A stretch of 64,000 nt of DNA from Naasia sp. SYSU D00057 (GTDB taxonomy: Bacteria > Actinomycetota > Actinomycetes > Actinomycetales > Microbacteriaceae), in NCBI RefSeq assembly GCF_017916505.1, contig NZ_JAFMSZ010000003.1, forward strand, positions 124,001 to 188,000, read 5' to 3'. Below, piece after piece: positions 31,180-40,686 of this stretch; positions within the stretch are counted from its first letter, which is position 1; the number at the start of each line of letters is the position of its first letter. Made by a program: the position numbers and the translations under genes. Below the pieces are notes generated by a model that saw only the letters and a list, made by a program, of their open reading frames with translations, made no database searches and was not told the DNA's origin.

Positions 31180-32526
31180 TCAGCGGTGCGGGACGTCGCC
31201 CAGCCAGCGGGTGCCGCGCACCCGGAGCCCGAGGGTCAGCGCGCGCGGCCCCAGCATCCCGACCGCGAACGCCGCCCACAGCGCCGCCGTGGCGGCGGCG
31301 CCCTCGGGGCGCAGCAGCAGGACCGGGGCCAGCACCAGCCCGTAGCCGGCCAGGTTGGCGAGCCCCGCGACGGCCAGGTAGCGGTTGTCGCCCATCCCGA
31401 TGAGGACCCCGTCGAGCACGAACACGTAGCCGGCCAGCGGCAGCGCGGCCGCCAGGATGAGCAGCGCGATCGGCAGCGCCTCGAGCACCGCCGGGTCGGT
31501 CGTGAACGCGTACCCGGCGACGCCCGCGAGTGCGGCGGTGGGCAGCGCGAGCACGACTCCGGAGAGCACGCCGAGCAGCGCGACGCGACCGGCGATCGCC
31601 CGGATGCGCGCGCTGTCGCCACGCCCGCGGGCGTGGCCGAGCATCGCCTGCGCCGCGATCGCCAGCGCGTCGAGGGCGAGCGCCAGCGCGAAGAAGACGG
31701 TGAGCGCGACCTGCGCCGTCGCGAGGGCGGCGAGGCCGAGCCCCGCCGCCGCGACGGTCGTCAGCACGAGCGAGGCCCGAAGGGTCACGGTCCGGAGCAG
31801 CAGCCAGCCGCCCGACCGCGCGACCTGGCCGAGCGCCACCGGTGACGGGCTGAGGCGGGCGCCGGTCGCCCGCGCCGAGCGCACCGCGAGAACGGCGTAG
31901 ACGGCGGCCATCGCGTACTGGGCGATCACGGTGCCGAGCGCGGACCCGGCCACGCCGAGGCCGGCCGGGTAGATGAGGATCGCGTTCAGCACGGCATTGA
32001 CCGCGAACCCGGCCCCGGCGACGACGAGGGTGGTGCGGGTGTCCTGCAGGCCGCGCAGCAGTCCGGTGCCCGCGATGACGACGAGCATCGCGGGAAGCCC
32101 GGCGAGGGAGACGAGCAGGTAGGCGGTGCCCAGCTCGGCGACCGCGCCGCCGACACCGAACGCCGCCACAGCGGGTCCGGCGAGCGGGACCGCCGCGAGC
32201 GCGAGCACCACCCCGATGGCGAGGGCCAGCCACATGCCGTCGATGCCGGCCGCCACGGCTCCGGCTCTGTCGCCCTCCCCGAGGCGCCGAGCGACGAGCG
32301 GGGTGGTCGCATAGGCGAGGAACACGAGGAGGCCCACCACGGTCTGCAGCACCGTGGACGCCACCCCGACACCCGCGAGGGACTCGGCGCCGAGGTGCCC
32401 GACCAGCGCGGTGTCGGTGAGCAGGAACAGCGGCTCCGCGACCAGCGCCCCGAGCGCGGGCACCGCGAGCCGCGCGATGTCGCGATCGAGGGGAGAGGGG
32501 CGCAGCCCGCGGAGAAGACCCGGCAC
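31180..32526 (-). CDS. MATE-family (DinF-like) efflux transporter
   Basis: 448-aa cation-coupled multidrug/toxin exporter with 12 helices in two halves. The DinF branch is suggested by LAVPALGALVAEPLFLLTDT, VGHLGAESLAGVGVAS, GTGLLRGLQDTRTTL and VLDGVLIGMGDNRYLAVAG. The GTG start lies 9 bases after a TAGGGT box. It is divergent from the M13 peptidase gene with only 60 bases between starts. Confidence 0.9.
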   Translation of the reverse strand: MPGLLRGLRPSPLDRDIARLAVPALGALVAEPLFLLTDTALVGHLGAESLAGVGVASTVLQTVVGLLVFLAYATTPLVARRLGEGDRAGAVAAGIDGMWLALAIGVVLALAAVPLAGPAVAAFGVGGAVAELGTAYLLVSLAGLPAMLVVIAGTGLLRGLQDTRTTLVVAGAGFAVNAVLNAILIYPAGLGVAGSALGTVIAQYAMAAVYAVLAVRSARATGARLSPSPVALGQVARSGGWLLLRTVTLRASLVLTTVAAAGLGLAALATAQVALTVFFALALALDALAIAAQAMLGHARGRGDSARIRAIAGRVALLGVLSGVVLALPTAALAGVAGYAFTTDPAVLEALPIALLILAAALPLAGYVFVLDGVLIGMGDNRYLAVAGLANLAGYGLVLAPVLLLRPEGAAATAALWAAFAVGMLGPRALTLGLRVRGTRWLGDVPHR

Positions 32527-32535
32527 GGAAAGCCG

Positions 32536-32541
32536 ACCCTA
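32536..32541 (-). promoter_or_regulatory. -10 box for the MATE gene
   Basis: TAGGGT on the minus strand, 9 bases from GTG 32526. Confidence 0.5.
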
Positions 32542-32572
32542 GCCTCTCCGGTGCCGCCGGGGAGCCGCCGCC

Positions 32573-32578
32573 TAGGCT
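32573..32578 (+). promoter_or_regulatory. -10 box for the M13 peptidase gene
   Basis: TAGGCT, 8 bases before ATG 32587; the spacer GGGGAGCC could also act as a short ribosome-binding site. Confidence 0.55.
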
Positions 32579-32586
32579 GGGGAGCC

Positions 32587-34587
32587 ATGAGCGACAACGC
32601 CACCGCCACCGCCTCCGAAGGGACGCTGTCGGCGTCCGGGATCGCCCTCGACGAGCTGGACCCGGCCGTCCGCCCGCAGGACGACCTGTACCGGCACGTC
32701 AACGGGCGCTGGATCGAGCGGACCGAGATCCCCTCCGACCGCGCGCGCTACGGCTCCTTCTACCTGCTGGCGGAGGAGGCCGAGAAGGCGGTCCGCGACA
32801 TCATCACCGAGGCGCAGTCGGCTCCGGAGGGCACCGAGGAGCGCAAGCTCGGCGACCTCTACACGAGCTTCCTCGACGAGGAGCGCGTCGAGCAGCTCGG
32901 GGCGTCGCCCCTCGCGGAGGTCCTCGCCTCGGCGGACGCGATCGACTCCATCCCGTCCTTCCTCGCCACCGTCGGCCGACTCGAGCGCACGGGAGCGCCC
33001 GGCTTCCTGCAGCTGTTCGTCGACAACGACCCCGGCAACCCGGAGCGGTACCTCGTGTTCGCCGAGCAGGGCGGACTCGGCCTCCCCGACGAGAGCTACT
33101 ACCGCGAGGAGAAGTTCGCCGAGATCCGCACCGCCTACCTCGGACACGTCGAGCGCCTGCTCGCCCTCGCCGGCTTCGAGGACGCGGCCGACCGGGCGCG
33201 GGCGGCAGTCGACCTGGAGACGGCGCTCGCCGCGTCGCACTGGGACAACGTCCGGACGAGGGACAGCCAGGCCACGTACAACCTGCGCACGTGGGCCGAC
33301 ACGGCGGCGCTGGCGGCCTCCGCCTCGGGGGCCGATCTCACGCCGTGGCGTGAGGCGCTCGGCGCGCCCGAGGACGTGTTCGCGGAGCTCGTGGTCCGCG
33401 AGCCGAGCTTCCTCGAGGGCCTCGGCGCGCTCCTCGTCGAGGACAGGCTCGACGCGTGGCGCAGCTGGCTGACCTGGCAGCTCGTCCACCAGGCCGCCCC
33501 GTACCTGTCCTCCGGGTTCGTGGAGGAGAACTTCGACTTCTACGGCCGCACCCTCACCGGCACGCCGGAGCTGCGGGCGCGGTGGAAGCGCGGCGTCTCG
33601 CTCGTCGAGGGAGCCCTCGGCGAGGCGGTCGGCAAGGTGTACGTCGAGCGGCACTTCCCGCCCGCCGCGAAGGAGGCGATGGACGAGCTCGTCGCGAACC
33701 TCGTCGAGGCCTACCGGCAGTCGATCTCGTCGCTCGACTGGATGAGCGAGGAGACCCGGCAGCGCGCGCTGCAGAAGCTCGAGAAGTTCACCCCCAAGAT
33801 CGGCTACCCGGTCAAGTGGCGCGACTACTCCGCGCTCGCGATCGACGCGGGCGACCTGCTCGGCAACGTCCGGCGGGCGGCGGAGTTCGAGTTCAACCGC
33901 GAGCTCGGGAAGATCGGCAAGCCGCTCGACCGCGACGAGTGGTTCATGACCCCGCAGACGGTCAACGCGTACTACAACCCCGGGTTCAACGAGATCGTCT
34001 TCCCGGCCGCCATCCTGCAGTTCCCGTTCTTCACCGCGGACCGCGACCCGGCCGCGAACTACGGGGCGATCGGCGCCGTCATCGGCCACGAGATCGGCCA
34101 CGGCTTCGACGACCAGGGGTCGCGCTTCGACGGCGACGGCCGGCTCACCGACTGGTGGACCGCGGAGGACCGCGCCGCGTTCGAGCAGCGCACCGCGTCC
34201 CTCATCGCCCAGTACGACGCCCTCGCACCGGCCCAGACGCCGGACGCGCACGTCAACGGCGCCCTCACCATCGGCGAGAACATCGGCGACCTCGGCGGAC
34301 TCGGCATCGCCTGGAAGGCCTACCTCCTCTCCCTCGGCGGGGAGGAGCCGCCCGTGATCGACGGACTCACCGGCGCGGAGCGCTTCTTCCTGTCCTGGGC
34401 GCAGTCCTGGCAGCTGAAGGCGCGCGACGAGGAGGTGCGCCGTCTGCTCACCATCGATCCCCACTCGCCGAGCGAGTTCCGCTGCAACCAGATCGTGCGC
34501 AACCTCGACCCGTTCTACGAGACGTTCGGGGTCACCGAGACGGATGCCCTGTGGCTGCCCCCGGCGGAGCGCGTCACGATCTGGTGA
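32587..34587 (+). CDS. M13-family (neprilysin-like) zinc metallopeptidase
   Basis: 666-aa zinc peptidase of the PepO/neprilysin type cleaving oligopeptides. The active site is VIGHEIGHGFDD with His501, Glu502 and His505; GENIGDLGG gives the third ligand Glu564 and Asp568. The N-terminal lid domain starts PQDDLYRHVNGRWIER. The family phrase VNAYYNPGFNEIVFPAAILQ is present and the C-terminus ends in W as usual. There is no signal peptide, so it is probably intracellular in peptide turnover. The stop overlaps the start of the next gene. Confidence 0.95.
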   Translation: MSDNATATASEGTLSASGIALDELDPAVRPQDDLYRHVNGRWIERTEIPSDRARYGSFYLLAEEAEKAVRDIITEAQSAPEGTEERKLGDLYTSFLDEERVEQLGASPLAEVLASADAIDSIPSFLATVGRLERTGAPGFLQLFVDNDPGNPERYLVFAEQGGLGLPDESYYREEKFAEIRTAYLGHVERLLALAGFEDAADRARAAVDLETALAASHWDNVRTRDSQATYNLRTWADTAALAASASGADLTPWREALGAPEDVFAELVVREPSFLEGLGALLVEDRLDAWRSWLTWQLVHQAAPYLSSGFVEENFDFYGRTLTGTPELRARWKRGVSLVEGALGEAVGKVYVERHFPPAAKEAMDELVANLVEAYRQSISSLDWMSEETRQRALQKLEKFTPKIGYPVKWRDYSALAIDAGDLLGNVRRAAEFEFNRELGKIGKPLDRDEWFMTPQTVNAYYNPGFNEIVFPAAILQFPFFTADRDPAANYGAIGAVIGHEIGHGFDDQGSRFDGDGRLTDWWTAEDRAAFEQRTASLIAQYDALAPAQTPDAHVNGALTIGENIGDLGGLGIAWKAYLLSLGGEEPPVIDGLTGAERFFLSWAQSWQLKARDEEVRRLLTIDPHSPSEFRCNQIVRNLDPFYETFGVTETDALWLPPAERVTIW

Positions 34588-35480
34588 TCCCCGGGAGCAC
34601 GCGGCGCGGCGGGCGACGGCAGGCGACCGGCCGTCACCGCGGCTTCGACGCCGCCGAGAACTTCGTGGCGAGCTTCGCCGCGCTCGCCGACGCCGCACTC
34701 GGCGGCGCCCGGGTGTCGGCCCGCGCCGTCGACCTGCGGACGGGACGCGTCCTGCTCTCCGTCGACGACACCGTCGTGCTGCCGACGGCCAGCATGGGAA
34801 AGGTCCTGCTGCTGCTCGAGGTGTCGGCCCGGCTCTCGGAGGGGAGCGAGTCGCGGTACGAGATCCTCGACAAGCTGCCCGAGGACGAGGTGGCCGACTC
34901 GGGGCTGTGGCAGCACCTGTCCGCGCCGTCGTTTCCACTCGCCGACCTCGCGGTGCTCGTCGCCTCGACGAGCGACAACCTCGCGACCAACGCTCTGCTG
35001 CGGCGGATCGGTCTCGATTCCGTGCGGATGCGCGCCGACTCGATCGGCATCGCGAAGACCGCGCTCCTCGACCGGGTGCGCGACCGCCGCGGCCCGGACG
35101 ACGCACCGCAGCTGTCCGTGGGCTCCGCCGACGAGCTGGCGTGGCTGTTCGCCGGGCTGGCCCGCGGCGAGGTGGTGGACGCGAGCACGAGCTACCGCGT
35201 CGCCGACTGGCTCGCGCTCGGCACGGACCTGTCGATGGTCGCCAGCGCATTCGGCCTCGACCCGCTCGCGCACACGCGGTCCGACCACAGCATCGCCCTG
35301 TTCAACAAGACCGGCACCGACGCCGGCGTCCGCGCCGAGGCGGGGGTGCTGCGCGGTCCGCGCGCGGGGGTCGCCTACTCGGTGATCATCGGCTTCGAGG
35401 ACCGCCGCCTCGCCGACCGCCTCGAGGTGCTGGGCGCGATGCGCACCGTGGGCCTCGACATCCTCGAGTACGTGCACTGA
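34584..35480 (+). CDS. Class A beta-lactamase-like serine hydrolase
   Basis: 298 aa from GTG 34584, overlapping the M13 stop (GTGA). Penicillin-binding motifs are Ser70-Met-Gly-Lys73, Ser130-Asp-Asn132 and Lys242-Thr-Gly, spaced as in class A beta-lactamases. The omega-loop glutamate motif (ExxLN) that deacylates beta-lactams is not seen; QLSVGSADELAWLF stands there instead. No signal peptide or lipobox is present, odd for a wall enzyme. A cytosolic esterase or peptidase of this fold is the safer reading, possibly linked with the coupled metallopeptidase. Confidence 0.82.
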   Translation: MIPGSTRRGGRRQATGRHRGFDAAENFVASFAALADAALGGARVSARAVDLRTGRVLLSVDDTVVLPTASMGKVLLLLEVSARLSEGSESRYEILDKLPEDEVADSGLWQHLSAPSFPLADLAVLVASTSDNLATNALLRRIGLDSVRMRADSIGIAKTALLDRVRDRRGPDDAPQLSVGSADELAWLFAGLARGEVVDASTSYRVADWLALGTDLSMVASAFGLDPLAHTRSDHSIALFNKTGTDAGVRAEAGVLRGPRAGVAYSVIIGFEDRRLADRLEVLGAMRTVGLDILEYVH

Positions 35481-35494
35481 GGGGGAGGTCCTCC

Positions 35495-35597
35495 GGTGGT
35501 TGAGGAGCGCGCCGCAGGCGCGCGTCTCGAAACCACCAGTCGGAGGGGAGTCCGTGTGTGGTCTTCGAGGCTCGCTGCGCTCGCACCTCGACCACCG
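35495..35597. repeat. Two palindromic TTGAGGAGC-type repeats at a convergent junction
   Basis: Unit A (35495-35537) has arms GGTGGTTGAGGAGCGCGCC and a complement ending CTCGAAACCACC. Unit B (35558-35597) pairs TGGTCTTCGAGG with CCTCGACCACC. Both form long hairpins between the serine hydrolase and hemA stops. Related units occur at 46596-46729 and 53791-53835. Confidence 0.8.
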
Positions 35598-35616
35598 GAG
35601 GGGTCCACGGAAGGGG

Positions 35617-36879
35617 TCAGCCGGCGGCCTCGTCCTGCGCCGCGTCCTCCTCGTCGAGGGTGGCGCCCAGCGCGAACAGGGTGTTGAAGGCGTCGACCGC
35701 GCGCTCGCCCTGCCCCATCCGCGCCAGCTCCTTGGCGCGCTGGCTCGGCTGGTGCACGAGCACGCTGACCAGGTGGCGCAGGGCGCGCTCCGTGGTGCCG
35801 TCGGCGGCGCCGCGGGCGTTCAGACGCGCGAGCTCCTGCTCGAGGATGCCGAACACGTGCGTGCGGAAGGCCACGACCGCAGAGGTGACCTGATGCTCGC
35901 CGCTCTCGGCGGTGAACTGGGCCGCGGCACGGCCGACGAGGTCGCGCGCGTCCTCCGGCGCGTTCAGCTCGCTGAGCGGGGCGTGCAGGCGCACCGTCTC
36001 GAGGTCGAGCAGCTCGATGCCGGTCAGCTCGCCGACCCGGGGGTCGACGTTGCGCGGCAGGCCGAGGTCGATGACGAAGACGGGCGAGGTCGCCGTGCGT
36101 GCGGCGACGAGCTCCGGGGTCAGGACGTAGCTCCCGGCACCGCTGCACGTGACGACGACGGTGGCGCGCTCGAGGGCCGCCGCCAGGTCGGTGATGGGGC
36201 GGACTCCCTCTCGGGTGGCGAACTTCGACGCGCGTCCCGAGGGGGAGTAGACGCCGACCTCGGTGACGCCGCGGTCGCGCAGGGCGGCGAGGCTCGCGCC
36301 CGCGTAGGCGCCGGTGCCGACGAGGAGCACATCCTGGTCGCGCCAGTCGGCGATGCGCGAGGAGGCGAGGTCGAGGGCGAGGCGCACGATCGAGCGCCCG
36401 GCACCGCCGAGGCCGGTGCGGTTCTGCACCTCGCGGGAGGCGGTGGAGGCCCGCTGGAACAGGCGCTCCAGCTGAGGGGACGTGGTGCCGCGGGCGCGCG
36501 CCGCCTCGAGGGCGCGGCGCACCTGTCCGGAGATCTCGCCCTCTCCGACCACGACGGACTCGAGTCCGCTGGAGACGGCGAAGAGGTGTTCGGCGACGGC
36601 CGACTCGGAATGGACGACGACCGCTCGGCGCAGCTCCTCGACGTCGACGCCGGTGAGCTCGGACACGCGGGTCAGGGCGTTCCGGCTCTCGTCCGCGCGC
36701 GCCGTGCCGTCCACGTCGAGGTAGGCCTCGAAGCGGTTGCACGTCGCCAGGACGACGGCGCCGTCGACGCTGTCGCCCGCCCGGACGAGTCCCTCGCCGA
36801 GGTCGGCTGCGCCGACCGAGAGCCGCTCCAGGAGGTCGAAGGCCGCGGTGCGATGACTCGCGGACAGACACAGGAGCAC
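35617..36879 (-). CDS. hemA: Glutamyl-tRNA reductase
   Basis: 420-aa NADPH enzyme making glutamate-1-semialdehyde from Glu-tRNA, the entry to heme. The catalytic Cys47 is in [27 protein letters not shown] and [20 protein letters not shown] are signature segments, and [16 protein letters not shown] is the NADPH fold. The C-terminal dimer domain ends with an acidic tail. GTG 36879 is chosen because TACAAT sits 6 bases upstream (leaderless) and because [11 protein letters not shown] matches the family start. It is divergent from hemE, so both arms of the pathway share a 104-bp control region. Confidence 0.95.
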   Translation of the reverse strand: MLLCLSASHRTAAFDLLERLSVGAADLGEGLVRAGDSVDGAVVLATCNRFEAYLDVDGTARADESRNALTRVSELTGVDVEELRRAVVVHSESAVAEHLFAVSSGLESVVVGEGEISGQVRRALEAARARGTTSPQLERLFQRASTASREVQNRTGLGGAGRSIVRLALDLASSRIADWRDQDVLLVGTGAYAGASLAALRDRGVTEVGVYSPSGRASKFATREGVRPITDLAAALERATVVVTCSGAGSYVLTPELVAARTATSPVFVIDLGLPRNVDPRVGELTGIELLDLETVRLHAPLSELNAPEDARDLVGRAAAQFTAESGEHQVTSAVVAFRTHVFGILEQELARLNARGAADGTTERALRHLVSVLVHQPSQRAKELARMGQGERAVDAFNTLFALGATLDEEDAAQDEAAG

Positions 36880-36885
36880 CCCGGA

Positions 36886-36891
36886 ATTGTA
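36886..36891 (-). promoter_or_regulatory. -10 box for hemA
   Basis: TACAAT on the minus strand, 6 bases before GTG 36879; near-consensus. Confidence 0.7.
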
Positions 36892-36971
36892 GGCCTTCTC
36901 GCTGGGGAGTCCGCCCAGGGAGCATGCAGCCGCATGAAGTCCGCCCGAGCTTCGGCCCCTGGCTCGCGTGG

Positions 36972-36977
36972 AACACT
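36972..36977 (+). promoter_or_regulatory. Candidate -10 box for hemE
   Basis: AACACT, 6 bases before GTG 36984; weaker match but same spacing as neighbours. Confidence 0.4.
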
Positions 36978-36983
36978 GGACGC

Positions 36984-38051
36984 GTGCCACTCCCGTCCAG
37001 TCATCCCCTCGTCGACGGGCGCACCTCCGGGTCGCCGATCGTCCGCGCCTACCGGGGAGAGCGCCAGGCGACCCCGCCGATCTGGTTCATGCGCCAGGCG
37101 GGGCGCTCCCTCCCCGAGTACCGCGCGGTCCGGGAGGGCATCCCGATGCTGGAGTCCTGCCTGCGCCCCGAGCTGGCGAGCGAGATCACGCTGCAGCCGG
37201 TGCGCCGGCACGGCGTCGACGCGGCGGTGTTCTTCAGCGACATCGTGATCCCGCTGAAGCTCGCCGGAGTGGGCGTCGACATCGTCCCCGGTCGCGGTCC
37301 TGTGCTCGAGCAGCCAGTGCGCACCGCCGACGACGTCGCCCGGCTCCGCGAGCTGGTGCTCGAGCCCGCAGCCCTCGCGCCGGTGATCGACGCCGTCGCC
37401 CTCACGGTGGACGCACTGGGCGGCACGCCGCTCATCGGCTTCGCCGGTGCTCCCTTCACGCTCGCCGCGTACCTGGTCGAGGGCGGACCGTCGAAGGACC
37501 ACCTCCGTGCGCGCACTCTCATGCACGCCGACCCGGACACCTGGCACGGCCTGCTCGAGTGGGCGGCGGACGCGTCGGGCGTCTTCCTCCGCGCCCAGCT
37601 CGAGGCGGGAGCGAGCGCCGGCCAGCTCTTCGACTCGTGGGCCGGGTCGCTGTCGCGCCAGGACTACGTGGACTCGGTCGCCTGGGCCTCCCGCCGGGTG
37701 CTCGACGCGGTGCGCGACCTCGGCGCCCCGCTCGTGCACTTCGGCGTGGGCACCGGCGAGATCCTCGGCGACCTCCGCTCGGCGGGAGCCGACGTGATCG
37801 GCGTCGACTGGCGGATCCCCCTCGACGAGGCCGCCCGGCGGACCGGCCCGGTGCCGCTGCAGGGCAACATCGACCCCGCCATGCTGGCCGCGCCGCCGCC
37901 GGTGCTCGAGCGGCACGTCCTCGACGTGATCGAGCGGGGCCGGGCCGCGCCCGCCCACGTGCTCAACCTCGGCCACGGCGTCCCGCCCGACGCCGACCCG
38001 GAGGTGCTCACGCGCCTCGTCGCCTTCGTGCACGGACTCTCCTCCTCGTGA
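36984..38051 (+). CDS. hemE: Uroporphyrinogen III decarboxylase
   Basis: 355-aa enzyme converting uroporphyrinogen III to coproporphyrinogen [19 protein letters not shown] holds the substrate arginines, [13 protein letters not shown] the conserved Asp, and [17 protein letters not shown] and [13 protein letters not shown] are PROSITE-like signatures. GTG 36984 gives the usual short leader; frames further up are longer than the family. The stop overlaps hemY by 4 bases (GTGA). Confidence 0.95.
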   Translation: MPLPSSHPLVDGRTSGSPIVRAYRGERQATPPIWFMRQAGRSLPEYRAVREGIPMLESCLRPELASEITLQPVRRHGVDAAVFFSDIVIPLKLAGVGVDIVPGRGPVLEQPVRTADDVARLRELVLEPAALAPVIDAVALTVDALGGTPLIGFAGAPFTLAAYLVEGGPSKDHLRARTLMHADPDTWHGLLEWAADASGVFLRAQLEAGASAGQLFDSWAGSLSRQDYVDSVAWASRRVLDAVRDLGAPLVHFGVGTGEILGDLRSAGADVIGVDWRIPLDEAARRTGPVPLQGNIDPAMLAAPPPVLERHVLDVIERGRAAPAHVLNLGHGVPPDADPEVLTRLVAFVHGLSSS

Positions 38052-39385
38052 CGGACGTCCTCGTCGTCGGCGGCGGCGTCGCCGGTCTGGTCGCCGCGCG
38101 CGCGGCGGTGCTGGCCGGCTCGGATGTCGCACTCGTCGAGGCGTCCACGCGGCTCGGCGGCGCCGTCGCCGGGGAGGAGGTGGCCGGACTCCGGCTCGAC
38201 ACCGGCGCCGAGAGCGTGGCCGCCCGGGGAGGCGCCGCGCTCGACCTGCTCGCCGCGCTCGAGCTTCCCGTGGTCGCTCCCGCCGAGCACGGAGCGTGGC
38301 TCGAGACGGCGAACGGGGCGCACCCCCTCCCCGCCGCAGGGGTCCTCGGCATCCCCGGCTCGCCGCTCGCCGACGACGTCCGGGCGGTCATCGGCGGTCG
38401 CGCGTCGATCCGTGCATGGCTGGATCGCGTCCTGCCCCTCCTCACGGTCGGACGCGAGCAGAACCTGGGCGCGCTCGTGCGCCGGCGGATGGGCCCGGCG
38501 GTGCTCGACAGCCTCGTCGCACCGGTCGTGGCGAACGTCTACGCCGTCGATCCCGACGAGGCCGAGGTCGACTCCCTCGCCCCGGGCCTCAACGGCGCGC
38601 TCACCCGGACAGGGTCCCTCTCGGCAGCAGTGCTGCAGCTGCGCGAGTCCGCCCCGGCCGGCTCGGCGGTCAAGGGGATCGACGGCGGGATGCACGCCCT
38701 GGTCGCCGCGCTCGAGCGCGACCTGGCGCGGTTCGGTGTGGACGTCCGGACCCGGACGCCGGTCACCTCGATCCGCCGCAGCGACGACGGGTGGCGGGCG
38801 ACCACCGACGAGGACGTGCTGCACGCGGACCGCATCGTGGTCGCGATCGACGGCGACGCCGCGCGCGGCCTGCTCGCGCCCCTGCTGCCGGGCCTCCTCG
38901 AGGAGTGGCCCGCGCCGCACCGCACGGTCGTCGTCACGCTCGTCGTCGACGCCCCCGCGCTCGACACCGCCCCGCGCGGCTCGGGAGTGCTCGTCGCGCC
39001 CGGCGTCGGGGGCGTCACCGCGGGCGCGCTCACGCACAGCTCCGCGAAGTGGCCCTGGCTGGCGGCGCAGCTGCCCGCCTCCCGGCACGCCCTCCGCCTC
39101 AGCTACCGCGGCCCTGCCGCTGACCTCGCGAGCGAGAGCACGGCGCTCGCCGACGCCGCTCGCCTCCTCGGCGTGCCTCGGGACGAGCTGCGAGTCGTCG
39201 GCTCGGCGGTCAGCGACTGGCGGCAGGAGAGCCAGCGTGCCCTTCTCGGCATGCGTCGCCGGATCGAGGATGTGCGCTCGGCGGTGGCCGAGCTGGCCGG
39301 CCTCGAGGTGACCGGTGCCTGGGTCGCGGGGACCGGGCTCGCCTCCGTCATCGCCGATGCGGATCGCGCGGGCCGAGCCGTCTGA
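38048..39385 (+). CDS. hemY: Coproporphyrinogen III oxidase (HemY/CgoX type)
   Basis: 445-aa FAD oxidase. In Gram-positive Actinobacteria this enzyme oxidises coproporphyrinogen III to coproporphyrin III, feeding HemH and HemQ. VLVVGGGVAGLVAARAAV binds FAD, GGMHALVAALERDLARFGVD is the usual middle segment, and TGAWVAGTGLASVIADA is the C-terminal flavin motif. The GTG start is coupled to hemE. No oxygen-independent or HemF-type enzyme is in the window. Confidence 0.9.
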   Translation: MTDVLVVGGGVAGLVAARAAVLAGSDVALVEASTRLGGAVAGEEVAGLRLDTGAESVAARGGAALDLLAALELPVVAPAEHGAWLETANGAHPLPAAGVLGIPGSPLADDVRAVIGGRASIRAWLDRVLPLLTVGREQNLGALVRRRMGPAVLDSLVAPVVANVYAVDPDEAEVDSLAPGLNGALTRTGSLSAAVLQLRESAPAGSAVKGIDGGMHALVAALERDLARFGVDVRTRTPVTSIRRSDDGWRATTDEDVLHADRIVVAIDGDAARGLLAPLLPGLLEEWPAPHRTVVVTLVVDAPALDTAPRGSGVLVAPGVGGVTAGALTHSSAKWPWLAAQLPASRHALRLSYRGPAADLASESTALADAARLLGVPRDELRVVGSAVSDWRQESQRALLGMRRRIEDVRSAVAELAGLEVTGAWVAGTGLASVIADADRAGRAV

Positions 39386-39552
39386 GCCGACCCGTTCCCG
39401 GCGTGCCCGCGCTCGCCCGCTTCGACGCCCTCCGGCGCCCGGGAACCCCTCTATCGGGCACCCGGGGGGACCTGTCAACCCGCCCGGCGGCCTTCGGACA
39501 TGTGCCGCTAATCTGAGGGAACTCGTCTGTCACCGTTCGGATCGGAGCGATC

Positions 39553-39948
39553 ATGAAGGGCAAGTTGGTATTCCTCGCGGGGACCACGCTCGGCTACGTG
39601 CTGGGCGCTCGCGCCGGCCGCAAGCGCTACGAGCAGATCCGCTCCGGCGCCGAGAAGTTCTGGAACAGCCAGGCCGTGCAGAAGCGCGTCGACCAGGTGC
39701 AGAGCTTCGTCGACGACCGGGCTCCCGAGATCCAGTCGAAGTTCTCGGGCGGGGCGAAGAAGGTCGTCGACCAGGTCTCCAAGCGCGCCGGCGGGCGCGG
39801 CCCGCAGAAGGGCGACGGCGCGACCTCCGACTCGAGCGGGTCGGTCTCGGGCACCCCGTCCACCTCGGTCTCGAGCGCACCGTCCACCACCGTCTCGTCC
39901 GGCACCTCCGAGTCCCCGGCATCCGGCCCGTCGCCGGACGGCGTGTGA
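39553..39948 (+). CDS. YtxH-like membrane-anchored small protein
   Basis: 131 aa. An N-terminal hydrophobic segment with glycine pairs (LVFLAGTTLGYVLGARAGRK) resembles YtxH-type proteins. An amphipathic stretch rich in Lys, Gln and Val follows, then a Ser/Thr/Pro/Gly-rich disordered tail from about residue 88. Function unknown; such proteins are often stress related. It begins a three-gene block (YtxH-like, holin-X-like, DUF3618) that sits inside the heme cluster between hemY and hemQ. The stop overlaps the next GTG. Confidence 0.72.
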   Translation: MKGKLVFLAGTTLGYVLGARAGRKRYEQIRSGAEKFWNSQAVQKRVDQVQSFVDDRAPEIQSKFSGGAKKVVDQVSKRAGGRGPQKGDGATSDSSGSVSGTPSTSVSSAPSTTVSSGTSESPASGPSPDGV

Positions 39949-40376
39949 CCGCCGGAGCAGTCCCCGTTCCGCCCCGCGACGAGGGGCGCAAGAAGTCGCT
40001 GATCCAGCTCATCGGCGACCTCCCGGGCCTCGTCGGGCAGCTGATCCGGGACGAGATCGAGCAGATCAAGAAAGAGCTCACCGAGAAGCTCACCAAGCTC
40101 GGCGTGGGCGCCGGCCTCTTCGCGGGGGCCGCGTTCTTCGGCTTCTTCGGGTTCGCCGTGCTCGTGACCACGGCGATCCTCGCGCTCGCCCTCGTGCTGC
40201 CGGCGTGGCTGGCAGCCCTCATCGTGGCCGTGCTGCTCCTGCTCGTGACGGGTGCGCTCGCGTTCCTCGGACTGCGTCAGGTGAAGAAGGGCGTTCCGCC
40301 CGTGCCCGAGGGATCCATCCAGAGCGTGAAGGAAGACGTGCGCGCCTTCAAGGGAATGGGGAAGTATGACCGCTGA
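39945..40376 (+). CDS. Phage holin-X-like (Actinobacterial Holin-X) membrane protein
   Basis: 143 aa from GTG 39945. SLIQLIGDLPGLVGQLIRDE, IEQIKKELTEKLTKLGVGAG and two membrane helices (about 55-80 and 85-110) followed by VKKGVPPVPEGSIQSVKEDV match the actinobacterial putative holin-X family. The holin name is historic; a role in membrane stress or shape is more likely. It overlaps the DUF3618 gene by 11 bases. Confidence 0.85.
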   Translation: MTAGAVPVPPRDEGRKKSLIQLIGDLPGLVGQLIRDEIEQIKKELTEKLTKLGVGAGLFAGAAFFGFFGFAVLVTTAILALALVLPAWLAALIVAVLLLLVTGALAFLGLRQVKKGVPPVPEGSIQSVKEDVRAFKGMGKYDR

Positions 40377-40638
40377 CGACTCGAACCTGAGCCACAAGGA
40401 GCGGCAGCTGGGGGAGATCCGGTCGGACATCGAGTCGACGCGGGAGAAGCTCGCCCAGACTCTCGACGCGATCGAGGACAAGCTCAACGTGCCGAAGCAG
40501 GCGCAGGCCGTGCTCGGCCGCGGTCGCGATGTGCTCGACCGGACCCTGAAGGACAACCCGGTCGCGGTGTACGCCGCGGCGGGCGGGGTCGCCCTCGTCA
40601 CCGCGGGCCTCGTGGTCTGGAGGATCGTGCGCCGCTGA
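40366..40638 (+). CDS. DUF3618 protein
   Basis: 90 aa. The N-terminal coil IRSDIESTREKLAQTLDAIE is the DUF3618 hallmark. A C-terminal helix AAAGGVALVTAGLVVWRIVRR anchors it in the membrane. DUF3618 and holin-X proteins are regularly encoded together, as here. Function unknown. Confidence 0.88.
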   Translation: MTADDSNLSHKERQLGEIRSDIESTREKLAQTLDAIEDKLNVPKQAQAVLGRGRDVLDRTLKDNPVAVYAAAGGVALVTAGLVVWRIVRR

Positions 40639-40673
40639 GCGCCGCTCACTTTGGTCCCCTCAGACGACGGGTG

Positions 40674-40679
40674 GACAAT
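40674..40679 (+). promoter_or_regulatory. -10 box for hemQ
   Basis: GACAAT, 7 bases before ATG 40687; gives hemQ-hemH-hemC-hemD-hemB-hemL their own leaderless promoter after the membrane-protein block. Confidence 0.6.
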
Positions 40680-40686
40680 GGAACCC

